Below, one piece after another: positions 1 to 7,321 of a stretch of DNA of 30,828 nt. Made by a program: the position numbers and the translations under genes. The stretch lies in NCBI GenBank assembly GCA_030740135.1, contig JASLXW010000002.1, positions 1 through 30,828 on the forward strand. Direction: 5' to 3'. Numbering within the stretch: the first letter of the stretch is position 1; each line of letters starts with the position of its first letter. Origin of the DNA: Nitrospinota bacterium (GTDB lineage: Bacteria; UBA8248; JACPRG01). The notes beneath the pieces are model-generated. The model had not been told where the DNA came from. It made no database searches and worked only from the letters and a program-made list of their open reading frames with translations.

Positions 1-2
1 GG

Positions 3-449
3 TTGAAGCAATTCACCGCCCGCGACATGGTCTCGCGCTGGGACGTGATGGAGGTTTTCTCGTGCGCCACCGCCCTTTGCGCCCGGCGGTTTTTGGACAC
101 CCTTCAGGCGCGCGCCCCGTTCCCGCTGCGGGCGATTCAGGTAGATGGGGGCTCGGAGTTCCGGGCGGTGTTCGAGGCGGCGTGCGCGGAGCGGGAGATT
201 TTGCTCTTTGAGCTGCCGCCCCGCTCGCCCAAGCTCAATGGCCGTGTGGAGCGGGCCAACAGGACCCACAGGGAGGAGTTCTACGAGGTGTACGAACTCC
301 CTTGGACGGTGGCCTCGCTCAACGTCCGGCTGCGCGAGTGGGAGCAGATCTATAATCATATTCGACCTCACCAGAACCTGGACTACCTGACGCCCGCCCA
401 GGACCTGGAAACATTCAAAAAAACGGCCCCCGTGTCTCATATGTCTTGA
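3..449 (+). CDS. Transposase with integrase core domain (5' end cut by window edge)
   Basis: This is the C-terminal part of a DDE-type transposase of the rve/integrase-core kind (IS3/IS481-like). The reading frame is open to the window edge, so the TTG at base 3 need not be the true start. Visible are the second catalytic Asp in IQVDGGSEF (D48 of this fragment) and the catalytic Glu in LNGRVERANR (E83), with 34 residues between them, close to the DD(35)E spacing. The tail motif YNHIRPHQNLDYLTPAQ is the usual end of such enzymes. The first catalytic Asp must lie upstream of the window. It would cut and join the ends of its insertion element. The exact IS family and the element's right end cannot be fixed here. 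No frameshift is seen in the visible part. Confidence 0.85.
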   Translation: MKQFTARDMVSRWDVMEVFSCATALCARRFLDTLQARAPFPLRAIQVDGGSEFRAVFEAACAEREILLFELPPRSPKLNGRVERANRTHREEFYEVYELPWTVASLNVRLREWEQIYNHIRPHQNLDYLTPAQDLETFKKTAPVSHMS

Positions 450-599
450 ACCCATACAAAGACTTGCCTCATTTGAACTGAATTGGTAGTATCCATAAGG
501 ATTTCTGCTCAGTCCGCCGAGGCGTGTAGAGGGCGGCGGAAAGCTGCTGTTCCAGCAGGGTGCCACTGGGTGTATCGCATAAGCCGAATCCTCGGCTCG
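450..599. other. Spacer between transposase and M23 gene
   Basis: This 150-base stretch probably contains the right end of the insertion element just after the transposase stop, but without the left end no terminal inverted repeat or target duplication can be shown. The frame of the next gene is open back to a TTG at 483. Those 39 codons look non-coding (no hydrophobic or conserved pattern), and the ATG at 600 is preferred. No convincing sigma70 promoter is seen: TTGAAC at 473-478 has only a poor -10 partner. Confidence 0.4.
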
Positions 600-2735
600 A
601 TGAATAGGTTGCGCCGAAGGGAGAAAAGCCGTCCCTTCAGCCTCGACATCGCGGATTTCGCGGGGATCGTTATATTCTTGATCCTGGCGATCGGGGCGGG
701 CGAGTTCGCCATGTTCTGGAATGCCCGCGCCGAGCGTCCCATGACGGCAGGGCCGGCGCCTTCGGAAGTGACGGCCTCCATTCGCCCCCCCGCATCTATC
801 CCGGCGGGCCCCGCCGTTCAAGGGCGCTCCAGGCCCGTTTCTCCGCCCGCCCGCTTGCCCGCCCCTTCTCTCGCGAAGACCGGAGATACCGAAGCCTCCC
901 GAAAGAAGAAACCGGGGCTCGATCTCCTGGCGCGGGTGAGGCCCGGCGTGGATTCGTCGTCCGAGCCGGCCGTTCCGAAGTCCATCAAGCGAGTCACGCC
1001 TCTAAAATCCGGTCCTCCCTCGGACGCGAACCCGGTCAAAGGACCGCCGGCGCGCTTGTCGAGACCGGCGAAACATCCCGCCCGTGCGCCGAACATGGCC
1101 AGGCAGCCGAAACGCGAATCCCGCGACGTCAAAACCCCCGCCCATCAAGCGCCAAAGACAAAACCGCGAATCTCGACGCCGCGAGTGGTGAAATCGCCCG
1201 TCCCGCCGGCCCCCGCGTTGGACCGGCCAACGCCTTGGCCGGTGGAAGAAAAGCTTCCCGTCCCGGTGTTCGCGAAGCGTGAACGACGGAAGCGGGGAAC
1301 CGAGGTGGCGAGGCTCTACGCCCCACCCGCCCCCGTTTTCCCGCAGCCGACCCCCTGGCCGGAGGCTGTGAAACGGACCGGCCTTGTGTACGCCAAGAGC
1401 ACGCGCTGGGAGCGTGAGCCTCCGGCGGCCAGGTTACGGGCCGCGGGGCTTCGCGGGGATGGACCCTCTTTGGCCCGACCGAACGGGGATATCCCCGTCA
1501 TGCGGAAAATGAGGCAACGCGTTTCGCGCATGACGAAATCGCGCAAGACTCCAGCGTCCGTACGCCGGCGAGATCGTGGATTGGCCTCGCTATCGAGACC
1601 CGATGCCGTGCGGCCCATGGGCGCCCCTCGGCGCGGGCTCATCGACGGATATCAATCGACGATCCCTTCATCCGCGGAGACCCGCCTCCTGGCGCGGAGT
1701 GTCTGGGAAACGTTTAACGTCAGACACATCCAAATCGGGGAGGAAGTCATCCAGTGGGATCCCAAACGGGATGAATTGAAGATTAAGCCCGCATCCGAGA
1801 TTTGGAAGCGCCGTCGCGGGAGACGGGATATCAAGCGGTCCCGCAATAAGCGGGGTCGTCTCCGGAGAGCGGACCGCACCATGGCTATTTTGAAGGGAGA
1901 GATACGGGGCTCTCTTTACCAGTCGGTTGTTCGCGCGGGCGGCAACGGCGCCTTGGCAATCGCCCTGGCCAATGTCTTTAGCTGGAAGGTGGATTTCAGT
2001 TCCGACCTCCAGCCGGGGGATGTATTTTCCATCGCCGCTGAACAGTGGATTTCGGCTTCAAACGGGCGACGGCGCTGGGGCCGGGTTTTCGCGGCGAAAT
2101 TGGAGACCGGCAGCAAGGTCCATCGGGCCATCGGATTTCCAGGTGAGAACGGCCGACTTCGGTATTACGATCAAGAGGGAAAGCCCCTGCACAACCTTTC
2201 CTTTCGATTGCCGGTGAATTACACCCGAATCTCGTCAGGGTATTCCCGCCGGAGATTCCATCCCATCCTGAAGATTCACCGGCCCCACCCGGGGATTGAC
2301 TACGCGGCGCCTTACGGGACGCCGGTGCGCGCGGCGGCGGACGGCGTAGTCGTTACGGCGCGGTGGTCCGGTCAGGGTGGAAAGACGATTGAGCTTAAAC
2401 ACCGGGAAAGATGGACCACGCGCTATCACCACCTCTCCCGGTACGCCAGGGGGGTCCGACGCGGCAAGCGTGTCACACGCGGAGATATCATCGGCTACGT
2501 GGGCAGCACGGGTATGTCCACCGGGCCGCACCTGGATTTCCGGGTCCGGCGGGACGGAAAGCTCATGAATCCCCTTCGGTTGAAGCGGGTCTCGGGGGCT
2601 CCTGTCTCCATCCCGGATCGGAAGCGTTTCTTGCGGGTTTGGAACCTCCTGTTCGCCCACCTGGACGAGAGGGTCCGGAAGGTCGAGTCCCAGCCCGGCG
2701 CCAATCTCGCCGCCGCCCAGTCCGTAGGCCGGTGA
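600..2735 (+). CDS. Membrane-anchored M23-family peptidase-like protein with long basic Pro/Arg-rich linker
   Basis: A 711-residue protein. A short basic N-terminus is followed by one membrane segment (about residues 18-40, with FAGIVIFLILAIGAGEFAMF), so it is probably anchored in the inner membrane with the rest in the periplasm. Residues about 45-390 are low-complexity, rich in Pro, Arg, Lys and Ser, and include a 40-residue tandem repeat. The C-terminus is an M23 (LytM/lysostaphin-like) domain with the HxxxD zinc motif (H563, D567 in HPGIDYAAPYGTP), RYHHLS (H610/H611) and GMSTGPHLDFRV. The family motif HxH is here HxD (H644, D646), so activity is uncertain. M23 enzymes cut peptide cross-links in peptidoglycan or, when degenerate, activate other hydrolases. 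The ATG at 600 is preferred over the TTG at 483 because it directly precedes the membrane anchor. Its stop overlaps the GTG of the next gene (GTGA). Confidence 0.85.
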   Translation: MNRLRRREKSRPFSLDIADFAGIVIFLILAIGAGEFAMFWNARAERPMTAGPAPSEVTASIRPPASIPAGPAVQGRSRPVSPPARLPAPSLAKTGDTEASRKKKPGLDLLARVRPGVDSSSEPAVPKSIKRVTPLKSGPPSDANPVKGPPARLSRPAKHPARAPNMARQPKRESRDVKTPAHQAPKTKPRISTPRVVKSPVPPAPALDRPTPWPVEEKLPVPVFAKRERRKRGTEVARLYAPPAPVFPQPTPWPEAVKRTGLVYAKSTRWEREPPAARLRAAGLRGDGPSLARPNGDIPVMRKMRQRVSRMTKSRKTPASVRRRDRGLASLSRPDAVRPMGAPRRGLIDGYQSTIPSSAETRLLARSVWETFNVRHIQIGEEVIQWDPKRDELKIKPASEIWKRRRGRRDIKRSRNKRGRLRRADRTMAILKGEIRGSLYQSVVRAGGNGALAIALANVFSWKVDFSSDLQPGDVFSIAAEQWISASNGRRRWGRVFAAKLETGSKVHRAIGFPGENGRLRYYDQEGKPLHNLSFRLPVNYTRISSGYSRRRFHPILKIHRPHPGIDYAAPYGTPVRAAADGVVVTARWSGQGGKTIELKHRERWTTRYHHLSRYARGVRRGKRVTRGDIIGYVGSTGMSTGPHLDFRVRRDGKLMNPLRLKRVSGAPVSIPDRKRFLRVWNLLFAHLDERVRKVESQPGANLAAAQSVGR
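1203..1442 (+). repeat. Two-copy 40-residue (120-base) tandem repeat inside the M23 protein linker
   Basis: Residues 202-241 and 242-281 of the M23-like protein align without gaps at a period of exactly 120 bases. Both copies begin PPAP, share PTPWP at repeat positions 9-13, AK at 24-25, and ARL at 36-38. By hand count 19 of 40 positions are identical. The repeat is diverged at DNA level, so it is an old duplication and not an assembly artefact. Its role is unknown. A basic Pro-rich repeat could be a spacer crossing or binding peptidoglycan. Confidence 0.75.
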
Positions 2736-3262
2736 AACCGGTCGTCCTCCCCCATCGGGGGATTTCTCCACGCATTCCACCCTCTGTATTCTTGGCCCCT
2801 GGAGCAGTGATCATAGGGGATGTCGAGATCGGCGAAAACGCCGGGATCTGGTTTCACGCCGTCGTCCGCGGGGACGTTTCTCTGGTTTCGATTGGAGAAA
2901 ACACCAACATCCAGGACGGGTGCGTCCTTCACGGCCAGCACCGGCAACATGACGTCCGGGTGGGCCGCGACGTGACCGTGGGCCATCAGGCGATCGTCCA
3001 CGGGTCCGTTGTGGAGGACGAGGTGCTGATCGGCATGGGCGCGCGGGTCCTGAATGGGTGCGTGGTCGGAACCGGTTCCATCGTCGCGGCGGGCGCGGTT
3101 CTCAGGGAGGGGACCCAGGTCCCTCCGAAGAGCCTGATCGCGGGCGTGCCCGCCCGGATCCGCCGGGAGGTCAAGGCGGAAGAATTGGAGATGATCCGGA
3201 AATCCGCGCGTCAATACGTCGAATACGCGCGGACGCACCGTGATCATCTTGATGGGGGTTGA
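2732..3262 (+). CDS. Gamma-carbonic-anhydrase family protein (left-handed beta-helix)
   Basis: A 176-residue hexapeptide-repeat protein of the YrdA/PaaY/CamH type. Repeats such as VIIGDV, VRGDVS, VRVGRDV and VLIGMGARV run through about residues 20-130. The three His residues expected to bind the metal are present: H67 in VLHGQ, and H85 and H90 in VGHQAIVHG, with the family's usual five-residue step between the last two. Such proteins are trimers; some hydrate CO2, others have no proven activity. The frame is open upstream through the M23 gene, but homology starts at VKPVVLPHRG. The GTG at 2732 is chosen because it overlaps the M23 stop as GTGA, suggesting translational coupling. No pathway link to the M23 gene is evident. 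Confidence 0.88.
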   Translation: MKPVVLPHRGISPRIPPSVFLAPGAVIIGDVEIGENAGIWFHAVVRGDVSLVSIGENTNIQDGCVLHGQHRQHDVRVGRDVTVGHQAIVHGSVVEDEVLIGMGARVLNGCVVGTGSIVAAGAVLREGTQVPPKSLIAGVPARIRREVKAEELEMIRKSARQYVEYARTHRDHLDGG

Positions 3263-3383
3263 AACCTTCCGGGCTCTTTTCTTTCAATCCGATTTCCCGC
3301 TCTCAAGAATTCACCTCTGCGCCCTGATTTGACCGGGTGAAGATCCCCCCTGCTTTTCGGGCCATTCCCGGGGAGGCTCCGTC
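3263..3383. other. Intergenic spacer before phosphate transport genes
   Basis: A 121-base gap. TTGACC at 3329-3334 resembles a -35 box, but no -10 box stands at 16-18 bases. A Shine-Dalgarno GGGAGG at 3371-3376 serves the next gene. No terminator with a T-run was seen. Confidence 0.4.
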
Positions 3384-4058
3384 ATGAGAACCATCGCCCA
3401 GTTGTTTGGAAAGTCGCCGTTCGGCCCCCTTCATGAGCACATCAAGAAGACGAAGGCGTGCATCGACCTCGTTCCTCCGCTGTTTGAAGCCGTGTTCCGG
3501 GAGGACACCGAGGAGATTCAACGGCTCACCGACCGCGTGTTCAAGCTGGAGCACGAAGCCGACATCATCAAGAACGAGATCCGGGACCATCTGCCCCGCT
3601 CCCTGTTCATGCCGGTGAGCCGGAGCGACTTTTTCTCGGTCCTTTCACAGATGGACTCCATTCCCGACTCGGTCGAGGACCTCTGCGTCATGCTGACCCT
3701 GCGGAAGATGATCGTTCCGGAGGAGCTTGCGCGGGACCTGCGGGATTTTCTCGGGAAAAGCCTGGCCGTCTTCCACCGGACCTACGAAGTCGTCGAAGAG
3801 GTGGAGCGCCTAATCGGCTCGGCCTTTGGCGGACCGGACGCCGATCGGCTCTTCGAGCGCATCAACGATATCGGGATGCTGGAATGGGAGACCGACAAGG
3901 CCCAGTTCGTTTTGGTGAAGCACATGTACGACATTGAAGACCGGATGGACCCGGTGTCCATCTTCCAGTGGTCCAAGATCTTCCAGAAGATCGGGGACCT
4001 GGCAAACTTTTCCGAGAAAACCGCGGACCGCCTCCGGGCGCTCCTGTCGAAAGGTTAA
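3384..4058 (+). CDS. DUF47 family (PhoU-like) protein, Pit accessory
   Basis: A 224-residue all-helical protein of the TIGR00153/DUF47 family, related to PhoU. Key features are the N-terminal HIKKTKACIDLVPPLFEA stretch, the acidic helix with KLEHEADIIKNEIRD (metal-binding ExxxD-type motif of PhoU proteins), and the late WSKIFQKIGDLANFSEKTAD segment. Family members usually lie directly before a Pit transporter gene, as here (26 bases upstream), and are thought to regulate or assist low-affinity phosphate uptake. The start is ATG 3384, preceded by GGGAGG at a suitable distance. Length is normal for the family (about 210-225). Confidence 0.93.
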   Translation: MRTIAQLFGKSPFGPLHEHIKKTKACIDLVPPLFEAVFREDTEEIQRLTDRVFKLEHEADIIKNEIRDHLPRSLFMPVSRSDFFSVLSQMDSIPDSVEDLCVMLTLRKMIVPEELARDLRDFLGKSLAVFHRTYEVVEEVERLIGSAFGGPDADRLFERINDIGMLEWETDKAQFVLVKHMYDIEDRMDPVSIFQWSKIFQKIGDLANFSEKTADRLRALLSKG

Positions 4059-4084
4059 TCACCGAGCGAGGGGCGGCCGGGAAC

Positions 4085-5320
4085 GTGGAATATTCCTTCT
4101 TTCTCCTGCCGGCGGCGGTGCTGGTGGGTGTCTACATGGCGTGGAACATCGGCGCCAACGACGTGGCCAACGCCATGGGCACATCGGTGGGCACCGGGGC
4201 GATCACCCTGCGCCAGGCCGTCGTCATCGCCGCCATCTTCGAGTTTGCCGGGGCGTTCTTCGTCGGTTCCAACGTAACCAACACCATCCGCAAGGGAATC
4301 CTGGACCCCGCGCCGTTCCTCCAGGACCCGGAGGCGCTGGTCCGGGGCATGTTAGCGGCCCTGATCGGCGCGGCCGTCTGGCTTCACATCGCGACCCATT
4401 TCGGCCTGCCGGTCTCAACGACCCACTCCATCATCGGGAGCATCATCGGCTTTGGAATCCTGAATGCGGGTTTAGGGGCGATCAACTACGGCGTTCTGGG
4501 AAGCGTCGTGGGAAGCTGGTTTCTCTCCCCCGTCATGGGGGGATTGATTTCGTTCACGATGTTCACGTACATCCGCCGAACCATCCTCACGGCCAAGGAC
4601 CCCAGGGAGGCCATCCAAGGCAAAAACCTCTATCTGATGGCGCTGGTTTTCGTTGTCCTCACCCTGTCCATCATCTACAAAGGCCTGAAGAACCTGAAGC
4701 TGGACCTGCCCGTCTGGGAGGCGATAGGCATCGCTCTGCTTTCCGGGGCCGTTCTGGGCGCGCTGGGCAGTTGGATCATCCGGAAGCACCTGATTCGGGG
4801 CGTAGAAGGCTTGGACTACGCGGAAAGGGTCTTCCGGTGGCTTCAGGTTGTGACGGCGGCCTACGTTGCATTCGCCCACGGGGCCAACGACGTCGCCAAC
4901 GCCATCGGCCCGCTGGCCGTCGTCGTGGCCGGGATCCGGGGGGCCGTTGTTTCCCTGAGTGTCCCTGTCCCGTTGTGGCTGCTCGGGTTGGGGGGAGTTG
5001 GGATTGTCGTCGGGATTGCGACCTACGGAAAGCGGGTGATCGAAACCATCGGCAAGAAGATAACGGACATGACCCCCTCAAGCGGGTTCTCGGCCACATT
5101 CGGGGCGGCCACGACCGTCCTGCTCTTCTCCAAGATCGGCATGCCGATTTCCACGACCCACACCCTCGTCGGTTCGGTGATCGGCGTGGGACTGGCCCGG
5201 GGAATCTCCGCCTTGAACCTGAGAATGATCTGGACCGTCCTGAAATCGTGGGTCGCCACCATTCCCATCGCGGCCGGCATCACCATTTTGATCGATCTCC
5301 TCCTCCGGTGGGTTTTCTAA
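4085..5320 (+). CDS. pit: Inorganic phosphate transporter, Pit family
   Basis: A 411-residue integral membrane protein of the PF01384 (PiT) family. It carries both duplicated signatures: GANDVANAMGTSVG near the N-terminus and AHGANDVANAIGPLA in the second half, plus the paired VSTTHSIIG and ISTTHTLVG motifs. About ten hydrophobic segments are visible. It would take up phosphate (usually as a metal-phosphate complex) with H+ or Na+ across the inner membrane. The frame is open upstream into the DUF47 gene; the GTG at 4085 is chosen because it immediately precedes the first membrane segment (VEYSFFLLPAAVL) and clears the DUF47 stop. It forms a unit with the DUF47 gene before it and the Ppx gene 10 bases after it. 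Confidence 0.95.
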   Translation: MEYSFFLLPAAVLVGVYMAWNIGANDVANAMGTSVGTGAITLRQAVVIAAIFEFAGAFFVGSNVTNTIRKGILDPAPFLQDPEALVRGMLAALIGAAVWLHIATHFGLPVSTTHSIIGSIIGFGILNAGLGAINYGVLGSVVGSWFLSPVMGGLISFTMFTYIRRTILTAKDPREAIQGKNLYLMALVFVVLTLSIIYKGLKNLKLDLPVWEAIGIALLSGAVLGALGSWIIRKHLIRGVEGLDYAERVFRWLQVVTAAYVAFAHGANDVANAIGPLAVVVAGIRGAVVSLSVPVPLWLLGLGGVGIVVGIATYGKRVIETIGKKITDMTPSSGFSATFGAATTVLLFSKIGMPISTTHTLVGSVIGVGLARGISALNLRMIWTVLKSWVATIPIAAGITILIDLLLRWVF

Positions 5321-5330
5321 CGAGGGTCCT

Positions 5331-6359
5331 GTGTCCAGGCGCGCGGCGGTCATCGACCTGGGAAGTTTGGCGGTCCGTCTCCACATCGCCGAGCCCCGCC
5401 CGGAAACGGCGCGGGCGCCGCGAGACGCGGAGGCCCCACCGGCAGACCCGCCCGTCCCTTTTCGGTCGCTTCATGAGGCGCGCCGGATTTCACGCCTCGC
5501 GGAAAACCTGGCGCCGGGGCAAGACCTCGCGCCGGACGGACAAGACCGGACGCTCCAAATCCTGGGGGAATTCCGCTCCGCCATCGAGCGGTTCGGCGTA
5601 GCGCCCGAATGGACCCGAATCGTCGCCACCGAGGCGATGCGCGGCGCCCGGAACGGACCCGCCTTCGCGCGGCGAATCCAGGTGGAAACGGGCCTGCCCA
5701 CGCGGATCCTTTCGACCGGGGAAGAGGCGCGATGGACAGCGAAGGGGGCGCTCCTCACGGCGCGTGTTCCGGACGGCCCCACGCTCATCGCGGACCCCGG
5801 GGGCGGGAGCCTGGAGCTCATCTGGGTCGGGAAACCCCGGAGCCGCGGGGAAGAACCTTCGCTTCGACACGCCGGCGAGCGCGTGGGGGTGTTGGACCTC
5901 CTGCGTCGCTTCCCGCTCGGGGTGCCCGCGGACCCGGAAACACTCAGGAAATTGGAAGCCGAGGTGGAGCAGGTCCTCCGACGGCTGTTCGGCGCGATAC
6001 AACTGTCGAAAGAGGGTGTGGCCTCGGTTCTCATCACGGGCGGGACAGCCCTGAACCTCGCGGCGATCAGGCGACAGGTGGCGCCTGAACGAGCACCGGC
6101 CTTTTTTCAGACTTCCGTTTCCCGGGAGGCTTTGGAGGCGATATACCGCCGGCTTGCCGACTCCGACCTGGAGGCGCGCTCGAAAGAGAAATTCTTGGAG
6201 CGGGGGCGGGAGGACGTCATCGTCCCGGGGCTTGCAATCCTGCGAAGCCTGATTCGGGCGATCGGGGTCGAAACCTTGAACGTGACGCACATGGGCCTTC
6301 GGGAGGGAATCCTGGACGCCCTGCTTCGCGGGCGGCCGGCCAATGGACCGGCAGGATAA
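5331..6359 (+). CDS. ppx: Ppx/GppA family phosphatase (exopolyphosphatase-like)
   Basis: A 342-residue protein of the ASKHA-fold Ppx/GppA family, which removes terminal phosphate from polyphosphate or from pppGpp. Visible are the first phosphate loop (AVIDLGSLAVRLHIAE, residues 5-20), the catalytic-Glu region (STGEEARWTAKGALL), the second phosphate loop (ADPGGGSLELIWVG), the adenosine-type motif ITGGTALNLAAI and the C-terminal MGLREGILDALL. The first loop deviates from the usual DxGSNSxR. The length matches the short two-domain Ppx class, without the E. coli Ppx C-terminal domains. The start is GTG 5331 with GAGGG just upstream. Its place after pit suggests a shared role in phosphate storage and retrieval. 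Confidence 0.9.
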   Translation: MSRRAAVIDLGSLAVRLHIAEPRPETARAPRDAEAPPADPPVPFRSLHEARRISRLAENLAPGQDLAPDGQDRTLQILGEFRSAIERFGVAPEWTRIVATEAMRGARNGPAFARRIQVETGLPTRILSTGEEARWTAKGALLTARVPDGPTLIADPGGGSLELIWVGKPRSRGEEPSLRHAGERVGVLDLLRRFPLGVPADPETLRKLEAEVEQVLRRLFGAIQLSKEGVASVLITGGTALNLAAIRRQVAPERAPAFFQTSVSREALEAIYRRLADSDLEARSKEKFLERGREDVIVPGLAILRSLIRAIGVETLNVTHMGLREGILDALLRGRPANGPAG

Positions 6360-6387
6360 ATTCAAGAGAGGAGATTCATGTAATCAA

Positions 6388-6415
6388 TTGATAAATAACT
6401 TGTTATGCTTATGAT
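6388..6415 (+). promoter_or_regulatory. Predicted sigma70 promoter P1 upstream of yceD operon
   Basis: TTGATA (6388-6393) and TATGAT (6410-6415) are separated by 16 bases; each matches five of six consensus bases. The box lies in an AT-rich island unlike the GC-rich surroundings. It would give a leader of over 100 bases for yceD-rpmF-plsX. Confidence 0.55.
6391..6412. promoter_or_regulatory. Imperfect inverted repeat inside promoter P1 (possible operator)
   Basis: ATAAATAAC, a two-base centre TT, and GTTATGCTTAT form an inverted repeat with a perfect core (AAC-TT-GTT extended by AT/AT) and a two-base mismatch loop. It sits between and overlaps the -35 and -10 boxes of P1, where a repressor would act. 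No known operator consensus (FapR, FabR, FadR) was recognised, so this is only a candidate. Confidence 0.3.
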
Positions 6416-6445
6416 CATCGCGTCTTTCCGGGTGTGGATTCTCGC

Positions 6446-6475
6446 TTGACAAAGGCGGGCGCGAATTCTTATATA
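6446..6475 (+). promoter_or_regulatory. Predicted sigma70 promoter P2 upstream of yceD operon
   Basis: A perfect TTGACA (6446-6451) is followed after 17 bases by TTATAT (6469-6474), or after 18 bases by TATATA (6470-6475). It lies about 75 bases before the yceD start and is the best match to a housekeeping promoter in the window. Confidence 0.65.
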
Positions 6476-6550
6476 CGGGTGTTTGTATGGCTGAACATGG
6501 AAAAAGCGTTAAGCTTGTGTTGACGGGGGCCTCTCGGGACCACGGAGGAT

Positions 6551-7117
6551 ATGGGGGGCATGGCCGGGACTCAATGGACCGTCAACCTTGACGATATCCC
6601 CGAAGAAAGCCATGATCTAAGCTTTTCCGAGCATCCTTCTTTTTTCGAGTTCGACGTGGAGGAGGGCGCTTGGCGGGGACCCGTCGAATGGACCGGATCC
6701 CTTCAGCGGTTCGGAGTGGATGTCCTCTGCCGCGGAACGGTGAAGGCCGGGGTGTCGTTTCCATGCTCTCGGTGCCTTCGAGAGGTCGGCGTCGATCTCT
6801 CGGTGGACACCGTGTTCACGTTCGTTCCGGAGCAATCCGCTGAAACCGACGAAGGCGAGGAGGTGGAAGTCGCCTCCAATGAGCCCGACATGTACATTTA
6901 CCGGGGCGGGCGGTTGGACTTGCGGGACGCCATCCGGGATCACCTGTTGATGGCCGCTCCGCTCCAACCCATTTGCCGGACCGATTGTCAAGGCCTATGC
7001 CCGGAATGCGGGGCCGACTTGAACGAAGGGTCGTGTGGATGCGTTCAGGAATCGGCCGACCCCCGCTGGGAGGCCCTGGCCCGTCTGAAAGGCGCGTTTC
7101 CATCGAAGGAGAGTTAA
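6551..7117 (+). CDS. yceD: YceD/DUF177 family zinc-ribbon protein (23S rRNA accumulation protein)
   Basis: A 188-residue DUF177 protein. Two cysteine clusters are visible: CSRCLR in the middle and CRTDCQGLCPECGADLNEG near the C-terminus, probably binding zinc. In E. coli, YceD affects 23S rRNA levels, and the gene is nearly always directly before rpmF, as here (3 bases apart). An acidic patch (about residues 95-115, ETDEGEEVEVASNEPDMY) separates the two clusters. The ATG at 6551 has GGAGG only two bases upstream. The in-frame ATG at 6560 has better spacing (11 bases) and may be the true start, giving 185 residues. It is the first gene of the lipid operon behind promoters P1 and P2. Confidence 0.88.
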   Translation: MGGMAGTQWTVNLDDIPEESHDLSFSEHPSFFEFDVEEGAWRGPVEWTGSLQRFGVDVLCRGTVKAGVSFPCSRCLREVGVDLSVDTVFTFVPEQSAETDEGEEVEVASNEPDMYIYRGGRLDLRDAIRDHLLMAAPLQPICRTDCQGLCPECGADLNEGSCGCVQESADPRWEALARLKGAFPSKES

Positions 7118-7120
7118 GCC

Positions 7121-7303
7121 ATGCCGCTTCCCAAGCGAAAACATTCCCGCTCTCGGCGGGATAAGCGCCGCCACCAGAACAAGGTTCCGGGTCCGGCCTC
7201 TTCGCGTTGTCCACAATGCAACGAAGTCAAGCTCCCTCACCGCGTCTGTCCGCATTGCGGTTACTATAAGGGCAGCGAAGTGTTCTCGCCCAAGGAATCC
7301 TGA
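7121..7303 (+). CDS. rpmF: 50S ribosomal protein L32
   Basis: A 60-residue basic protein with the L32 N-terminus (MPLPKRKHSRSRRDKRR) and a four-Cys zinc ribbon: CPQC and CPHC, nine residues apart between the inner Cys. It is the zinc-binding form of L32, a component of the large ribosomal subunit near the peptidyl transferase centre. It lies three bases after yceD and 18 before plsX, the conserved order coupling ribosome and phospholipid synthesis genes. Confidence 0.97.
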   Translation: MPLPKRKHSRSRRDKRRHQNKVPGPASSRCPQCNEVKLPHRVCPHCGYYKGSEVFSPKES

Positions 7304-7321
7304 GGGACGGAGAACCCGAAG

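Noticed and set aside
483..599. Upstream TTG start for the M23 protein
   Set aside because: It adds 39 residues with no signal or membrane pattern before the natural anchor-type N-terminus at the ATG 600.
3329..3357. TTGACC as a promoter for the phosphate genes
   Set aside because: No -10-like sequence occurs at 16-18 bases; the expected place reads GCTTTT.
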